From contig NZ_JACHGJ010000009.1 in NCBI RefSeq assembly GCF_014207565.1, forward strand, positions 109,407 through 173,406: DNA of 64,000 nt. Direction: 5' to 3'. This DNA is from Spirochaeta isovalerica. GTDB taxonomy: Bacteria; Spirochaetota; Spirochaetia; DSM-2461. The notes under the pieces were generated by a model that saw only the letters and a program-made list of their open reading frames with translations, searched no databases and was not told the origin of the DNA. Position 1 is the stretch's first letter, and the number at the start of each line of letters is the position of its first letter. A program made the translations under genes and the position numbers. This document shows, one piece after another, positions 33,812 to 42,511 of this stretch.

Positions 33812-33844
33812 CTTAATGTTAAGATTCCTTTACAATTATGTCAA
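33812..33844 (-). promoter_or_regulatory. Promoter of the FbpABC-like operon with overlapping dyad
   Basis: Read on the minus strand, TTGACA (33844-33839) and TAACAT (33821-33816) are separated by 17 bases. The palindrome CTTAACATTAAG (33823-33812) covers the -10 box, and a further GTTAAG half follows. Such a dyad over the -10 suits a repressor (iron or phosphate type) rather than an activator; the regulator is unknown. Confidence 0.7.
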
Positions 33845-33879
33845 ATTGTTTCTTGCATATAATCGATAAGGTAATTCCG

Positions 33880-35352
33880 CTAATAGTTTTCAATCCTCAC
33901 CAGACCGGATTTCTTCAGAACCAGCACTTTATGGCTGAGTTCTCCATCAAGCTTTATGACCATATGGATCCTGTAGACCCTGGTACCCTGGATCTTTTTC
34001 ATTTTCCCTTTTTCGAGTCGATAAAGTGTCTCTTTGGGATCATCCATCTCCTTTAGCCAGGAATCAACCTGAAAGCGGATTATTTCCGTTAGAGATTCCA
34101 GCCTCGTGTGGTTGCTCCTCAGGGCGTTTCCCCTGATTTTCATTATCTTCCGGTAATGTATGACTGTATTGGGGGGAATGATCTTTCGGAAGGGATTGTC
34201 CCGCGCGAATCTGATATCGAGAATATCTCCCGGTAATCTTACCGGTTCCGTAAACTCAACCATACCCGAAGATCGGCCGGCTAATGTTTTCAGAGCCGGG
34301 TCAAAGAGATTTATCTGCTGATCCGTTGTCAATCCGGGTAGGAGGTTCCCGAAAACCTTTCTGAGGACCTCTTTGATTCTGTCTTTCATAATATAGGAGA
34401 TCACCATGACCAGAATCCACAGAGAGCTGTTTTCCGGTGAGACTTTATCTGCTACAATCGCCGCCGTTACAGCGAAGAACATGGCGAGGCCGGCAGCCGT
34501 CCCGGCAATCAGATGTCCTATTCGATTGGGGGTTCGGCTGTACTGGCTATTCATATACATGGCGCTCTGGGACCACTTTTTCAGCATGCTGTCCCTATAA
34601 GCCATCTTCTCTCCGCAATGAGGCTGATTTTCATTGTAGAGATATTCATAATTCATGGATTGTCTGTATTTCTCTTCCCCGGCCAACAGATCTTCTATCA
34701 TTTTCCGCTGGGGGATATCCGATTCCGGATCACAATAACCATGAAGACTGATAAAGCTCTTTTCAGTGATAATGCTGATTGATTCATCAGCCCATCGAAG
34801 AGCTTCCCTCAGCGTTTCATTAATATGAGGATCGAGAAAACGTGCGTGAAGACTGCGGAACCTATGAAGAAAGGCGTCAACAGTGGTAAGCATATCGAGA
34901 ACCCTTTCCCTGTAAATTTCCGACAGGTTGTCTTTTCTTATCTCCCTCCTGATCAAATCCACAAAGTTTCGGGTTTCAGCTCTGTAGAGATTGCATAGGG
35001 TCTGCAGTTCATAAATTACAGATTTCTCAAAACCCCGTCTTTCTCCCCCCACCGACTCGAGAAGAGTTTCGAGTCTCGTTAAGGGGCTTAAATCAAAATC
35101 AGGATCGAGAACCTTTTCAAGGGGGATCAAAGGAGAGGAAAATCTCGTATTAATCTGCATACTGTTGAGGAAATCCAGATGAGAGATCCGCTTTTCCGTA
35201 ATGTGAAGCTGGGGAGGAAAAAAGAAATAACAGTCCAGTCTGTATGCGGACAGCTTTTTCGATTTCAGGGGATAGGTCAATTTCAGCTCGATCTGTTTAT
35301 GGCTGTGTTGTCTGACTGAACAGTTGAGGTCGCTTAAATGATTATAACTCAT
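33880..35352 (-). CDS. Hypothetical membrane protein (490 aa)
   Basis: Unrecognised. The start ATG at 35352 overlaps the nagA stop (ATGAGTTATAA) and is preferred over frames running back into nagA. The product begins MSYNHLSDLNCSVRQH. A helical, charged N-terminal half (about 90-270) precedes two membrane segments, HLIAGTAAGLAMFFAVTAAIVA and SSLWILVMVISYIM, then a cytoplasmic C-terminal domain of about 150 residues rich in beta strands. Translational coupling to nagA suggests envelope or amino-sugar context, but nothing shows a function. Confidence 0.7.
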   Translation of the reverse strand: MSYNHLSDLNCSVRQHSHKQIELKLTYPLKSKKLSAYRLDCYFFFPPQLHITEKRISHLDFLNSMQINTRFSSPLIPLEKVLDPDFDLSPLTRLETLLESVGGERRGFEKSVIYELQTLCNLYRAETRNFVDLIRREIRKDNLSEIYRERVLDMLTTVDAFLHRFRSLHARFLDPHINETLREALRWADESISIITEKSFISLHGYCDPESDIPQRKMIEDLLAGEEKYRQSMNYEYLYNENQPHCGEKMAYRDSMLKKWSQSAMYMNSQYSRTPNRIGHLIAGTAAGLAMFFAVTAAIVADKVSPENSSLWILVMVISYIMKDRIKEVLRKVFGNLLPGLTTDQQINLFDPALKTLAGRSSGMVEFTEPVRLPGDILDIRFARDNPFRKIIPPNTVIHYRKIMKIRGNALRSNHTRLESLTEIIRFQVDSWLKEMDDPKETLYRLEKGKMKKIQGTRVYRIHMVIKLDGELSHKVLVLKKSGLVRIENY

Positions 35353-36514
35353 ATTCAATTTTCCCTTCGACAATTGTAAGCAGTATCTTGAATTCTTCAT
35401 CGAAAGCTGTGAGGTCGGCAGAATGTCCCGGCATGATGAGTCCGCGATCCTTATCCAATCCGAGAATTCTAGCGGGGTTTGTGGTCGCCATGGCAATGGC
35501 ATCGGAGAGGGGAATACCCCAGGACACCAGATTCTCGATCCCCTTGATCATTGTCAGAGACGAGCCGGCCATGACATTATCCGATTCCCTGTAGAAGACT
35601 TCATCCTCAAGGTATACAGGTTCGCCGTTAGCCATAAGATGTCCTTCGCTCTGCATCGTCGGGCCGAGAGCGTCAGTAACCAGCACGATTTTATCCAGAG
35701 GCTTATCTCTGTGAAGCAGTTTGATAAGGGCCGGATGGACATGATGTCCGTCGGCAATGATTTCGCAGGAGATTTCCGGATGAATGAGAATGGCTCCGAT
35801 ACAGCCCGGATCCCTGTGATGCAGTCTCCTCATGGCATTGAAGAAGTGGGTTGAGTGCATGATACCCGCCTGCATGCCTTCCAGCATGTTTTCATATGAA
35901 GCGTCTGTATGCCCTGCCGAAAGAATGATTCCTTTTTTAAGGCAATAAATGGCCAGCTCTCTCATGTTCTTCAATTCGGGCGCCACGGTAATCAGAGTTA
36001 TCTTACCTTTACCGATTTTTTCATAAGAGCGCATTCTCTCCATATCCACTTCTTTCAAAGCCGAAGCGTCCTGCGCACCCGACTGAAGCCTGGAAATAAA
36101 AGGTCCTTCCAGATGAAGGCCGATTATTCGCGCCCCCTTTTCCCGGCCGACAGCCCGGACGCCGGCTTTTATGCAGGCAGAGAATTTTCTGTCTTCCTGT
36201 GTGTATATGGTGGGGCAGAAAGATGTGACTCCGTATTCCGTCAGGCTTTCTGAAATTTTCAGAATCGACTCGTCCGAGGCATCCGAGGTTTCGTATCCTC
36301 CGAATCCGTGAATATGAGAATCGATAAATCCCGGGCAGAGGATCGACCCTTTCAAATCGATAAACCGCGTGGATTCGGGAAGATTGAGCTTTACCAGACG
36401 ATTGCTTCCCACGACATCAAGGATTTTTCCATTACCGACTATGACAGCACCGGATGGGATATTCATGGTCCCTGTGTATATTTCAGCATTATGCAGGCAT
36501 AACAATTGTTCCAT
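35342..36514 (-). CDS. nagA: N-acetylglucosamine-6-phosphate deacetylase
   Basis: 390-residue amidohydrolase converting GlcNAc-6-P to glucosamine-6-P and acetate. Metal and active-site motifs appear in order: DSHIHGFGGYET, GLHLEGPFIS (metal Glu), SAGHTDASYENM, THFFNAMRRLHHRDPG, EIIADGHHVHP and LVTDALGPT (catalytic Asp). Divergent from the sugar ABC operon at 36649, with 134 bases between, which links that transporter to amino sugars, possibly chito- or peptidoglycan-derived. Coupled to the unknown membrane protein gene downstream. Confidence 0.93.
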   Translation of the reverse strand: MEQLLCLHNAEIYTGTMNIPSGAVIVGNGKILDVVGSNRLVKLNLPESTRFIDLKGSILCPGFIDSHIHGFGGYETSDASDESILKISESLTEYGVTSFCPTIYTQEDRKFSACIKAGVRAVGREKGARIIGLHLEGPFISRLQSGAQDASALKEVDMERMRSYEKIGKGKITLITVAPELKNMRELAIYCLKKGIILSAGHTDASYENMLEGMQAGIMHSTHFFNAMRRLHHRDPGCIGAILIHPEISCEIIADGHHVHPALIKLLHRDKPLDKIVLVTDALGPTMQSEGHLMANGEPVYLEDEVFYRESDNVMAGSSLTMIKGIENLVSWGIPLSDAIAMATTNPARILGLDKDRGLIMPGHSADLTAFDEEFKILLTIVEGKIEYEL

Positions 36515-36551
36515 AATAATATCCTAATTCAATAATCAATTCGAAACCACA

Positions 36552-36619
36552 GGATGTCAGAATCGCAACAAAAAGTGGAGGAATGTCACATTGTAGCCCC
36601 TGTGAACCTGCTTTAAGAT
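36552..36619 (+). promoter_or_regulatory. Promoter region of the 36649 sugar ABC operon
   Basis: TTGTAG (36591-36596) and TAAGAT (36614-36619) are 17 bases apart, a fair sigma-70-type promoter. Directly upstream ATGTCA occurs twice (36554-36559 in GGATGTCA, 36583-36588 in GGAATGTCA), 29 bases apart in the same orientation, near three helical turns. Direct repeats abutting the -35 are typical of AraC-type activators, and one is encoded at 39883. Confidence 0.5.
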
Positions 36620-36648
36620 GAAATCAAATAACAAAGGAGAATGGAAAT

Positions 36649-37941
36649 ATGAAAAAGACATTGATGATTTTTCTGTCGCTTGCAGTCCTTGCGCTTCCCC
36701 TGCTGGCTGGTGGAGCCCAGGAAGAGGAAGGACCGATCACCATTAAATTCTGGACCCATGAAGACCCGAACAGAACAACGATCGAGGAAAGGTACATTGC
36801 TGAATTTGAAGCATCCCATCCCGGAATAACGATCGAAAGAGTCACAAATTCAAGTGCGAAAATGCCTGAATTACTTCTGACCGCCTTCGCCGCTAACGAA
36901 GGACCACACATTTTCAATACCCAGATAGAAGATGGATACGCCTATATCGCCAATGGAAGAGTCGCTCCTATCGACCCGGTTATCGCTGGATTTAAAAGCA
37001 ACGATGAACTTAGAGACTCCTACGTAAAAGGTGTTCTCGACGCTGTGTCCGAGGACGGAAACATCTACGGACTGCCGCTGGAACTGACGAACTGGGCGCC
37101 TTATATAAACAAAAGAATTTTCCGTGATGCCGGACTTGATCCGGAAAAGGATTATCCTCGAACCTGGGAAGATATAGTTGCCGTCTCCGAAAAAATCGTC
37201 AAGAGAGAAGGACAGATCATAACCAGAAGAGGATTTGATTTCCGTTATCCCTACTATTTGGTTTCCGTAGTCCCCATGGTAGAACAGCTCGGAGGGAAGT
37301 TAATCAGCGATGATGGAAAAACAGCAATTGTAGGAGATGACGCCTGGTTGAAACTTCTTCAATTTATGGCTGACTGGGGTCCCAGCGGGTTGAATCTCGG
37401 TTCGCCGACTTATAAAAACGCCAGAAAACTCTTCAATGCCGACAACAACGATATGGCCATGGCAATGAGCGGACTCTACCAGGAAGGACGAATCAGAGCC
37501 GACAACCCCGAGTTTTACGAAAGCGGAGACTGGATGGTCATTCCTTTTCCCCAGTTTGAAAACGCTGTTAAGGAAGTCGCTTCCGCTTATTACGGACACT
37601 TTTATATGGTGAACAGCCAGAAACCAGAGAGAGAGCAGAAAGCGGCCTGGGAGTTTATTACTTATATGCTTTCCCATTCGGAAGAATATCTGACAGAAGT
37701 CGGCTTAATCCAGCCTACGAAAAAACTGATGTCTTCATCGACTTTCGCTAGCATCCCCTATGCCGATGTATTCGCTTCCGATATGGAAAAGGGAAACATC
37801 GTTTATTATGCCGAGAACAGCGCGAAGATTCAGGAACTAATCAAAGAGGCAATCGAAGGTGTTATGCTCAGCGGCATATCTCCGGAAAAAGCACTGGCTT
37901 CCCTGAAGGTTAAAGCTCAGGAAGTACTCGATCAGGAATGA
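36649..37941 (+). CDS. Extracellular solute-binding protein family 1 (sugar ABC)
   Basis: 430 residues. Signal peptide MKKTLMIFLSLAVLALPLLAGG with mature start near GGAQEEE, then the CUT1 carbohydrate-binding-protein pattern (TIKFWTHEDPNRTTIEERY, GNIYGLPLELTNWAPYINK, NDMAMAMSGLYQEGRI). Strong AAGGAGA site before ATG. Delivers an oligosaccharide to the permeases encoded next; NagA across the divergent promoter suggests an N-acetylated sugar. An intrinsic-terminator-like hairpin follows the stop. Confidence 0.9.
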   Translation: MKKTLMIFLSLAVLALPLLAGGAQEEEGPITIKFWTHEDPNRTTIEERYIAEFEASHPGITIERVTNSSAKMPELLLTAFAANEGPHIFNTQIEDGYAYIANGRVAPIDPVIAGFKSNDELRDSYVKGVLDAVSEDGNIYGLPLELTNWAPYINKRIFRDAGLDPEKDYPRTWEDIVAVSEKIVKREGQIITRRGFDFRYPYYLVSVVPMVEQLGGKLISDDGKTAIVGDDAWLKLLQFMADWGPSGLNLGSPTYKNARKLFNADNNDMAMAMSGLYQEGRIRADNPEFYESGDWMVIPFPQFENAVKEVASAYYGHFYMVNSQKPEREQKAAWEFITYMLSHSEEYLTEVGLIQPTKKLMSSSTFASIPYADVFASDMEKGNIVYYAENSAKIQELIKEAIEGVMLSGISPEKALASLKVKAQEVLDQE

Positions 37942-37970
37942 TCATTTCAGATTATTGATTAACAATTCAG

Positions 37971-37997
37971 AACGGGGCGGCTGGCGCCCCGTTTTTT
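37971..37997 (+). terminator. Terminator-like hairpin between binding-protein and permease genes
   Basis: AACGGGGCG (37971-37979) and CGCCCCGTT (37985-37993) form a perfect 9-bp stem around GCTGG, followed by TTTT. It lies after the binding-protein stop and 13 bases before the first permease ATG, so it should terminate some transcripts and leave the binding protein in excess over the membrane components. Confidence 0.88.
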
Positions 37998-38009
37998 CAA
38001 GGATGAGTC

Positions 38010-38915
38010 ATGAAGAAGACATATAGTGGAATCGAAAAAAAACTTTCCCGATGGGGATGGTTCTTCGTCGCACCGTCGCTGTTTTTTTTCTCTCTTTTCA
38101 GTTTTTACCCCATCCTGAACGCCGGCTTTACAAGTTTGTTCAGGAAAAAGATCCTTTCGCTCAAGCCTCCGACATTCATCGGGTTGAAGAATTATATATA
38201 TCTGCTGCAATCCGATGATTTCTGGAATTCTATCAGAGCGACATTCGTTTTTACCATTGGAACCTTTATACCCCTTCTGGTGTTCAGCCTTCTGCTGGCT
38301 GTTTTAATTCTCAATATCAAAAAAGGGAAGAAATTCCTCCAGCTGGCCTACTACGCTCCGGCTGTATTATCCTCAGTCGTCGCCGCCGTTATATGGATGT
38401 CCATATTCGACCCCAGAGGTCTCGGAAACCAGATTCTCAATTTTCTATTTAACACACCCGGCATTGATCACAAATGGCTGGCCGATTCCACTATGGTTCA
38501 GCTCTCAACAATATTGGTATATTTCTGGAAATACATCGGATATTTCGTGGTAATTTTTATTGCCGGCCTGGCCGCCATTCCGGGCTCTCTCTATGAAGCT
38601 GCGACTATCGACGGAGCGGGCAAGTGGCAGAGCTTCTGGAGGATTACATTTCCTCTGTTGAAGCCGACCATAATCCTCGTATCGGTCATGTCCATGCTCC
38701 AATGTCTGAAAACCTTCAGCACCCAGTATTTATTTGTACAATCCGGGTCTCCGCAGGCGCCCATAAATGTCATTACACTAAACATTTACAATACGGGAAT
38801 CAGGGATCATCTCATAGGAAGATCCAGTGCCATGAGCATTATCCTATTTCTTATAATGCTCTTTTTTACCTGGCTTCAATTCAAAACCTCAAAAGCCGAC
38901 GACGTGAGCTATTAG
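38010..38915 (+). CDS. Sugar ABC transporter permease (MalF/UgpA type)
   Basis: 301 residues with about six membrane segments. N-terminal GWFFVAPSLFFFSLFSFYPI and the cytoplasmic EAA loop SLYEAATIDGAGKWQSFWRI define the CUT1 MalF/UgpA class. Follows the binding-protein gene past a terminator-like hairpin; pairs with the MalG-type permease 9 bases downstream. No ATPase gene is present, so a shared MsmX-type ATPase encoded elsewhere must serve it. Confidence 0.92.
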   Translation: MKKTYSGIEKKLSRWGWFFVAPSLFFFSLFSFYPILNAGFTSLFRKKILSLKPPTFIGLKNYIYLLQSDDFWNSIRATFVFTIGTFIPLLVFSLLLAVLILNIKKGKKFLQLAYYAPAVLSSVVAAVIWMSIFDPRGLGNQILNFLFNTPGIDHKWLADSTMVQLSTILVYFWKYIGYFVVIFIAGLAAIPGSLYEAATIDGAGKWQSFWRITFPLLKPTIILVSVMSMLQCLKTFSTQYLFVQSGSPQAPINVITLNIYNTGIRDHLIGRSSAMSIILFLIMLFFTWLQFKTSKADDVSY

Positions 38916-38924
38916 GAGAATGAA

Positions 38925-39794
38925 ATGACTAACACCAATTTGATTTCCAGGCCCGGCAGAATAATATCCCCCATCTCATTACTGATCTGGATAATACTCA
39001 CGAGCGCGCTTGTATTTACCCTCATGCCCATAGTATTCATGTTTTCAGCATCAATGATGCCCAGCAAAGATATATTGAAAATGCCATTCCCATGGATCCC
39101 GAAAGAATTTCACTGGCAGAATTTCACCAAAGCGATTGCCGGTAATGATGGAAGTTTCATTTTCATTCGGAACTTCAGCAATTCAGTGATAGTCTCCGCT
39201 GTTGTTACAGTTACGACTGTCATTCTTTCAAGCATGACGGGATACGGCCTGGCGAAATTCCGTTTCAAAGGACGCAATATCGTTTTCCTGGCCATAATGG
39301 CAACTATGATGATTCCCTTCGAGGCAATCATGATTCCCCTCTATCTCGTGGCGACGAAACTTCATTTGCAGAACAGTTACGGCGGATTGATCATTCCCTT
39401 TCTAGTGAATGCTTTCGGCGTATTTATGATGCGTCAGTATCTTCTGCCCTTTCCCGACGAATTTCTCGATGCAACAAGAATCGATGGTGCAGGAGAACTC
39501 AGTATTTTCTGGCATATTGTACTCCCCAACTGCGCCCCGGCCATAGCGACTCTCTCCATTCTGACTTTCCGAAGCCAGTGGGATAATCTTCTATGGCCTC
39601 TCCTTGTTGCTCAAAGCGAAAAAATGAAAACGCTTCCGCTATATATTGTTAAGTTTGCCGCCGAGAAGTATACCGACGAGGGGGCCATGATGGCTGTTGC
39701 CGTTCTGGGAAGCATCCCTATGTTGATTCTCTTCTTTACCATGAGCCGGTACTTCGTATCCGGGGCCTCTGTGTTTTCCTCGAGAAAAGGATAA
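38925..39794 (+). CDS. Sugar ABC transporter permease (MalG/UgpE type)
   Basis: 289 residues. Begins with a membrane segment (LLIWIILTSALVFTLMPIVF), then the MalG-type periplasmic loop, and EAA loop EFLDATRIDGAGELSIFWHI. Partner of the MalF-type permease upstream. GGAGAATGAA precedes ATG. Last gene of the transporter operon, convergent with the AraC-type regulator gene. Confidence 0.92.
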   Translation: MTNTNLISRPGRIISPISLLIWIILTSALVFTLMPIVFMFSASMMPSKDILKMPFPWIPKEFHWQNFTKAIAGNDGSFIFIRNFSNSVIVSAVVTVTTVILSSMTGYGLAKFRFKGRNIVFLAIMATMMIPFEAIMIPLYLVATKLHLQNSYGGLIIPFLVNAFGVFMMRQYLLPFPDEFLDATRIDGAGELSIFWHIVLPNCAPAIATLSILTFRSQWDNLLWPLLVAQSEKMKTLPLYIVKFAAEKYTDEGAMMAVAVLGSIPMLILFFTMSRYFVSGASVFSSRKG

Positions 39795-39818
39795 ATTCTA
39801 ACTGCAGCGGCAAGGCAG

Positions 39819-39838
39819 GAAGGAATCCCTTCTTTTTT
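39819..39838 (+). terminator. Weak intrinsic terminator after the permease operon
   Basis: GAAGG-aatc-CCTTC is followed by six T residues, 25 bases after the permease stop and before the convergent regulator gene. The 5-bp stem is short, so termination may be partial. Confidence 0.45.
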
Positions 39839-39882
39839 ATTTGAAAATGCCGGGACTTTCGCAAAGGAGCTGGAGAAAACCG

Positions 39883-40683
39883 TCAGCTATTACCTTTTCT
39901 GAACTGACCCGGCGTCACCCCCAGATACCGGCGGAATAGCTGGGAGAAATAACCGTGATCCTGAAAGCCGCACAGGCGGGCAATTTCATTAATTCTGAGA
40001 GAGCGGTCGTGAAGCAGTTTCACGGCCTTTCTCAGTCTGTAATATGTCAGGTACTCCAGGAACGTATATGTTGTTTTTTCTTTGAAAATTCGGGATAAAT
40101 ACCCCTGTGTAATACCCATATTCCCAGCGGCATCAGCAAGAGAGATATCCTGAATATAGTGTTCGCGTATATATTCAATGGCCTGTTTCACATACTCGTC
40201 CTTGTTGTCGCCAGCCACTGGATCGCCGAATTCCTTAAATAGAGCCAGGCGTCCCTTATCGAGAATTTCCAGTTCAGATTCTGCTCTGCGGCGGGCATTT
40301 CTTTTTTCAAGCTTCTGAGCAGTTTTTAAAAGCAGGGAATGGAACAGTGTGTCATCAACAGGCTTCAGAAGATAATCTCCCACACCGATGCGAATGGCCT
40401 GCCTTGCATATTCAAAATCAGTATGACCTGTCAGCAGAATGGCATAAGGTCTTTTATCTCCCAGGCTTTCATTCAGTCGGGAAAGCATCTCAAGACCATC
40501 CATCCCGGGCATTCTTATATCTGTAATGATCAGGTCCGGCCTCGTCTTCTCAATAAGTTCAAATCCGGAAGCACCGTTTACAGCCTCACCGATCAGTGCG
40601 CAGCCCAGATCCTGCCAGGGAGTCGTTAATGCAATTTCTTTTCTGAGATATTCTTCATCTTCCACCAGAACGACTTTTATCAC
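39883..40683 (-). CDS. YesN-type response regulator with AraC DNA-binding domain
   Basis: 266 residues: receiver (VVLVEDEEYLRKEI, Asp in DLIITDIRMPGMDG, Lys in LLKPVDD) joined to two helix-turn-helix units of AraC type (ISLADAAGNMGITQGYLSRIFKE, then RINEIARLCGFQDHGYFSQLFRRY). Shorter linker than usual for YesN. Partner kinase overlaps by ATGA. It probably activates the adjacent sugar ABC operon, whose promoter carries direct repeats. Confidence 0.92.
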   Translation of the reverse strand: MIKVVLVEDEEYLRKEIALTTPWQDLGCALIGEAVNGASGFELIEKTRPDLIITDIRMPGMDGLEMLSRLNESLGDKRPYAILLTGHTDFEYARQAIRIGVGDYLLKPVDDTLFHSLLLKTAQKLEKRNARRRAESELEILDKGRLALFKEFGDPVAGDNKDEYVKQAIEYIREHYIQDISLADAAGNMGITQGYLSRIFKEKTTYTFLEYLTYYRLRKAVKLLHDRSLRINEIARLCGFQDHGYFSQLFRRYLGVTPGQFRKGNS

Positions 40684-42404
40684 ATCATTCCTTCCTTTAT
40701 TTCCGGGATAACTATCCTGACGGTCGTACCGGCCCCCGGAGAGCTTGATATCTCAAGCTCGGCAGAGTTACCGAATAGAAGCTGAAGCCTCTTATGCACA
40801 TTCGACAACCCGATCCCCTCATCTTCAGGGCTGTCATGGGAAGACCAGAGTCTCGACATACCTTCTCCATCATCAACGATCTCAATCAGTATTGTGCCTT
40901 GTCTGACAGATGCAGTCACAGAAATTGTCCCTTTCCCGACCTTGCCTTCGAGACCATGTATAACAGCATTTTCTACAATAGGCTGGAGAATGAGCTTAGG
41001 AAGGAGAAAATTGTTCAGGCTTTCAGGAATATCGATATTGAAATCAAGCCTGTCTCCAAAACGGATTCTCTGAATTGCCAGATAATCCTCAATCAATTCG
41101 GCACTTTCCCGGAGAGTCACCATCTCCCTGTTGCTGTCAATCGTATTTCTGAGCAGCTTGCCTAACCTTGTGACGATTTCCGTAATCTTGCCTACCCCTT
41201 CCAGCTTGGCGATGGATTTTATCGTATTCAGGGTATTATAGAGAAAGTGTGGATTTATCTGAGCCTGCAAAGCTTTTCGCTCGGCAATTCTCAATTGCGC
41301 CTGTTCTTCTTTCATCTCATCGAGAAGATTGTGTATCTGTTCGGTCATGATATTAAAACGCTTGTTGAGCAAACCGATTTCATCATCTCTCGAGGACTTA
41401 ATCCTGACAGAGAGGTCTCCTTCTTCCACCCGCCCCATGGCAACAGCCAGCTGATGAACGGGTTTCGATATGGAACGGGACACAAGAAAAGCCAGCAGAA
41501 CAGACAGAAAAATGCTGAAGAGAATGACCCAGAGAGTAATCCTGATCAGATAGGACAGATTAGACAGGATTATATTCATGGGCACGGAACCGGCAACTTG
41601 AAAGGGCCCGGAATCCAGAGGTTGATGAACAATCATCCTGTCTCCCCGATTAAACTGTCCCGCCGTTTCAAGCTGAATATCGGATAATGAGGGAAGAAAA
41701 CTGAAATTCCCATCATTTTCATCGTGATTGAGATCGCTTGCCAGATTATTCAGGGGATCAACGATAAACAACTCATTGAAAAAGTTGTTGTTCTCTTTTT
41801 CACATAATTCCGCAATGGGATTTTTATTTATATCGAGAACGACAAATCCCAGCAGCTCGCCTCTGGCATCAGTTATCGATTTGCAAAAAGTCATCATGAC
41901 TCTATCACCGCGGGCATTTGTAAAATTGTTGAAAACAGTTACGGTCTTTTGAGGCTGATCAGAAGATAGCCAGAATATCCCTCCGGCTGCCTCTTCGCCC
42001 CCATTCAGGTAGTTTTCCGGAATCTGCTGCGTCGATAGAGAAGGAAAATCTGTGAGACTTATAATATGAAGCGAAACATTATCGATATTGCCGGAAATCG
42101 CTGTGTACATCTTTTGATACAGTTTGAGAAGATCAGGTCTCTCAAGATGTCTGTTCTCCAGAAGACCGGTCATGATTTCCGGATCTTCGCTCATTGCGTA
42201 AACGGTATGGCGGTATTTATCTAATTGCCGGTTCAGGCTTTCGACGATTCTCTCAACCGTAATCTTCGATTGCTGCTTATAGGAGCCGGTAATAATATCA
42301 CCTGAAAGAAAGGCGAAAACCGTACTTATAAGAGCTATGGGTATGATTCCGGTAAGGAGAAAAGCTATGAACAATTTGTAAAAAAACTTAACACTCTTCA
42401 GCAT
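40680..42404 (-). CDS. YesM-type sensor histidine kinase
   Basis: 574 residues: membrane segments near 10-32 and about 280-305, a large periplasmic sensor between them, HAMP (SRSISKPVHQLAVAMGRVEEG), His-kinase box ALQAQINPHFLYNTLN with the phosphorylated His, and ATPase motifs IVENAVIHGLE and DDGEGM. Typical partner of AraC-type regulators in saccharolytic bacteria. The periplasmic domain may touch the loaded sugar-binding protein. First gene of the two-gene unit. Confidence 0.92.
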   Translation of the reverse strand: MLKSVKFFYKLFIAFLLTGIIPIALISTVFAFLSGDIITGSYKQQSKITVERIVESLNRQLDKYRHTVYAMSEDPEIMTGLLENRHLERPDLLKLYQKMYTAISGNIDNVSLHIISLTDFPSLSTQQIPENYLNGGEEAAGGIFWLSSDQPQKTVTVFNNFTNARGDRVMMTFCKSITDARGELLGFVVLDINKNPIAELCEKENNNFFNELFIVDPLNNLASDLNHDENDGNFSFLPSLSDIQLETAGQFNRGDRMIVHQPLDSGPFQVAGSVPMNIILSNLSYLIRITLWVILFSIFLSVLLAFLVSRSISKPVHQLAVAMGRVEEGDLSVRIKSSRDDEIGLLNKRFNIMTEQIHNLLDEMKEEQAQLRIAERKALQAQINPHFLYNTLNTIKSIAKLEGVGKITEIVTRLGKLLRNTIDSNREMVTLRESAELIEDYLAIQRIRFGDRLDFNIDIPESLNNFLLPKLILQPIVENAVIHGLEGKVGKGTISVTASVRQGTILIEIVDDGEGMSRLWSSHDSPEDEGIGLSNVHKRLQLLFGNSAELEISSSPGAGTTVRIVIPEIKEGMM

Positions 42405-42511
42405 AAGATCTCATCGCAAGTAAACATATTGACAATTCTACACTACTTTTCAATCCCGGCCGCATCAAATTTTATAACATGAAGATTATAAAACCCGATA
42501 ACCCCGGGCCG

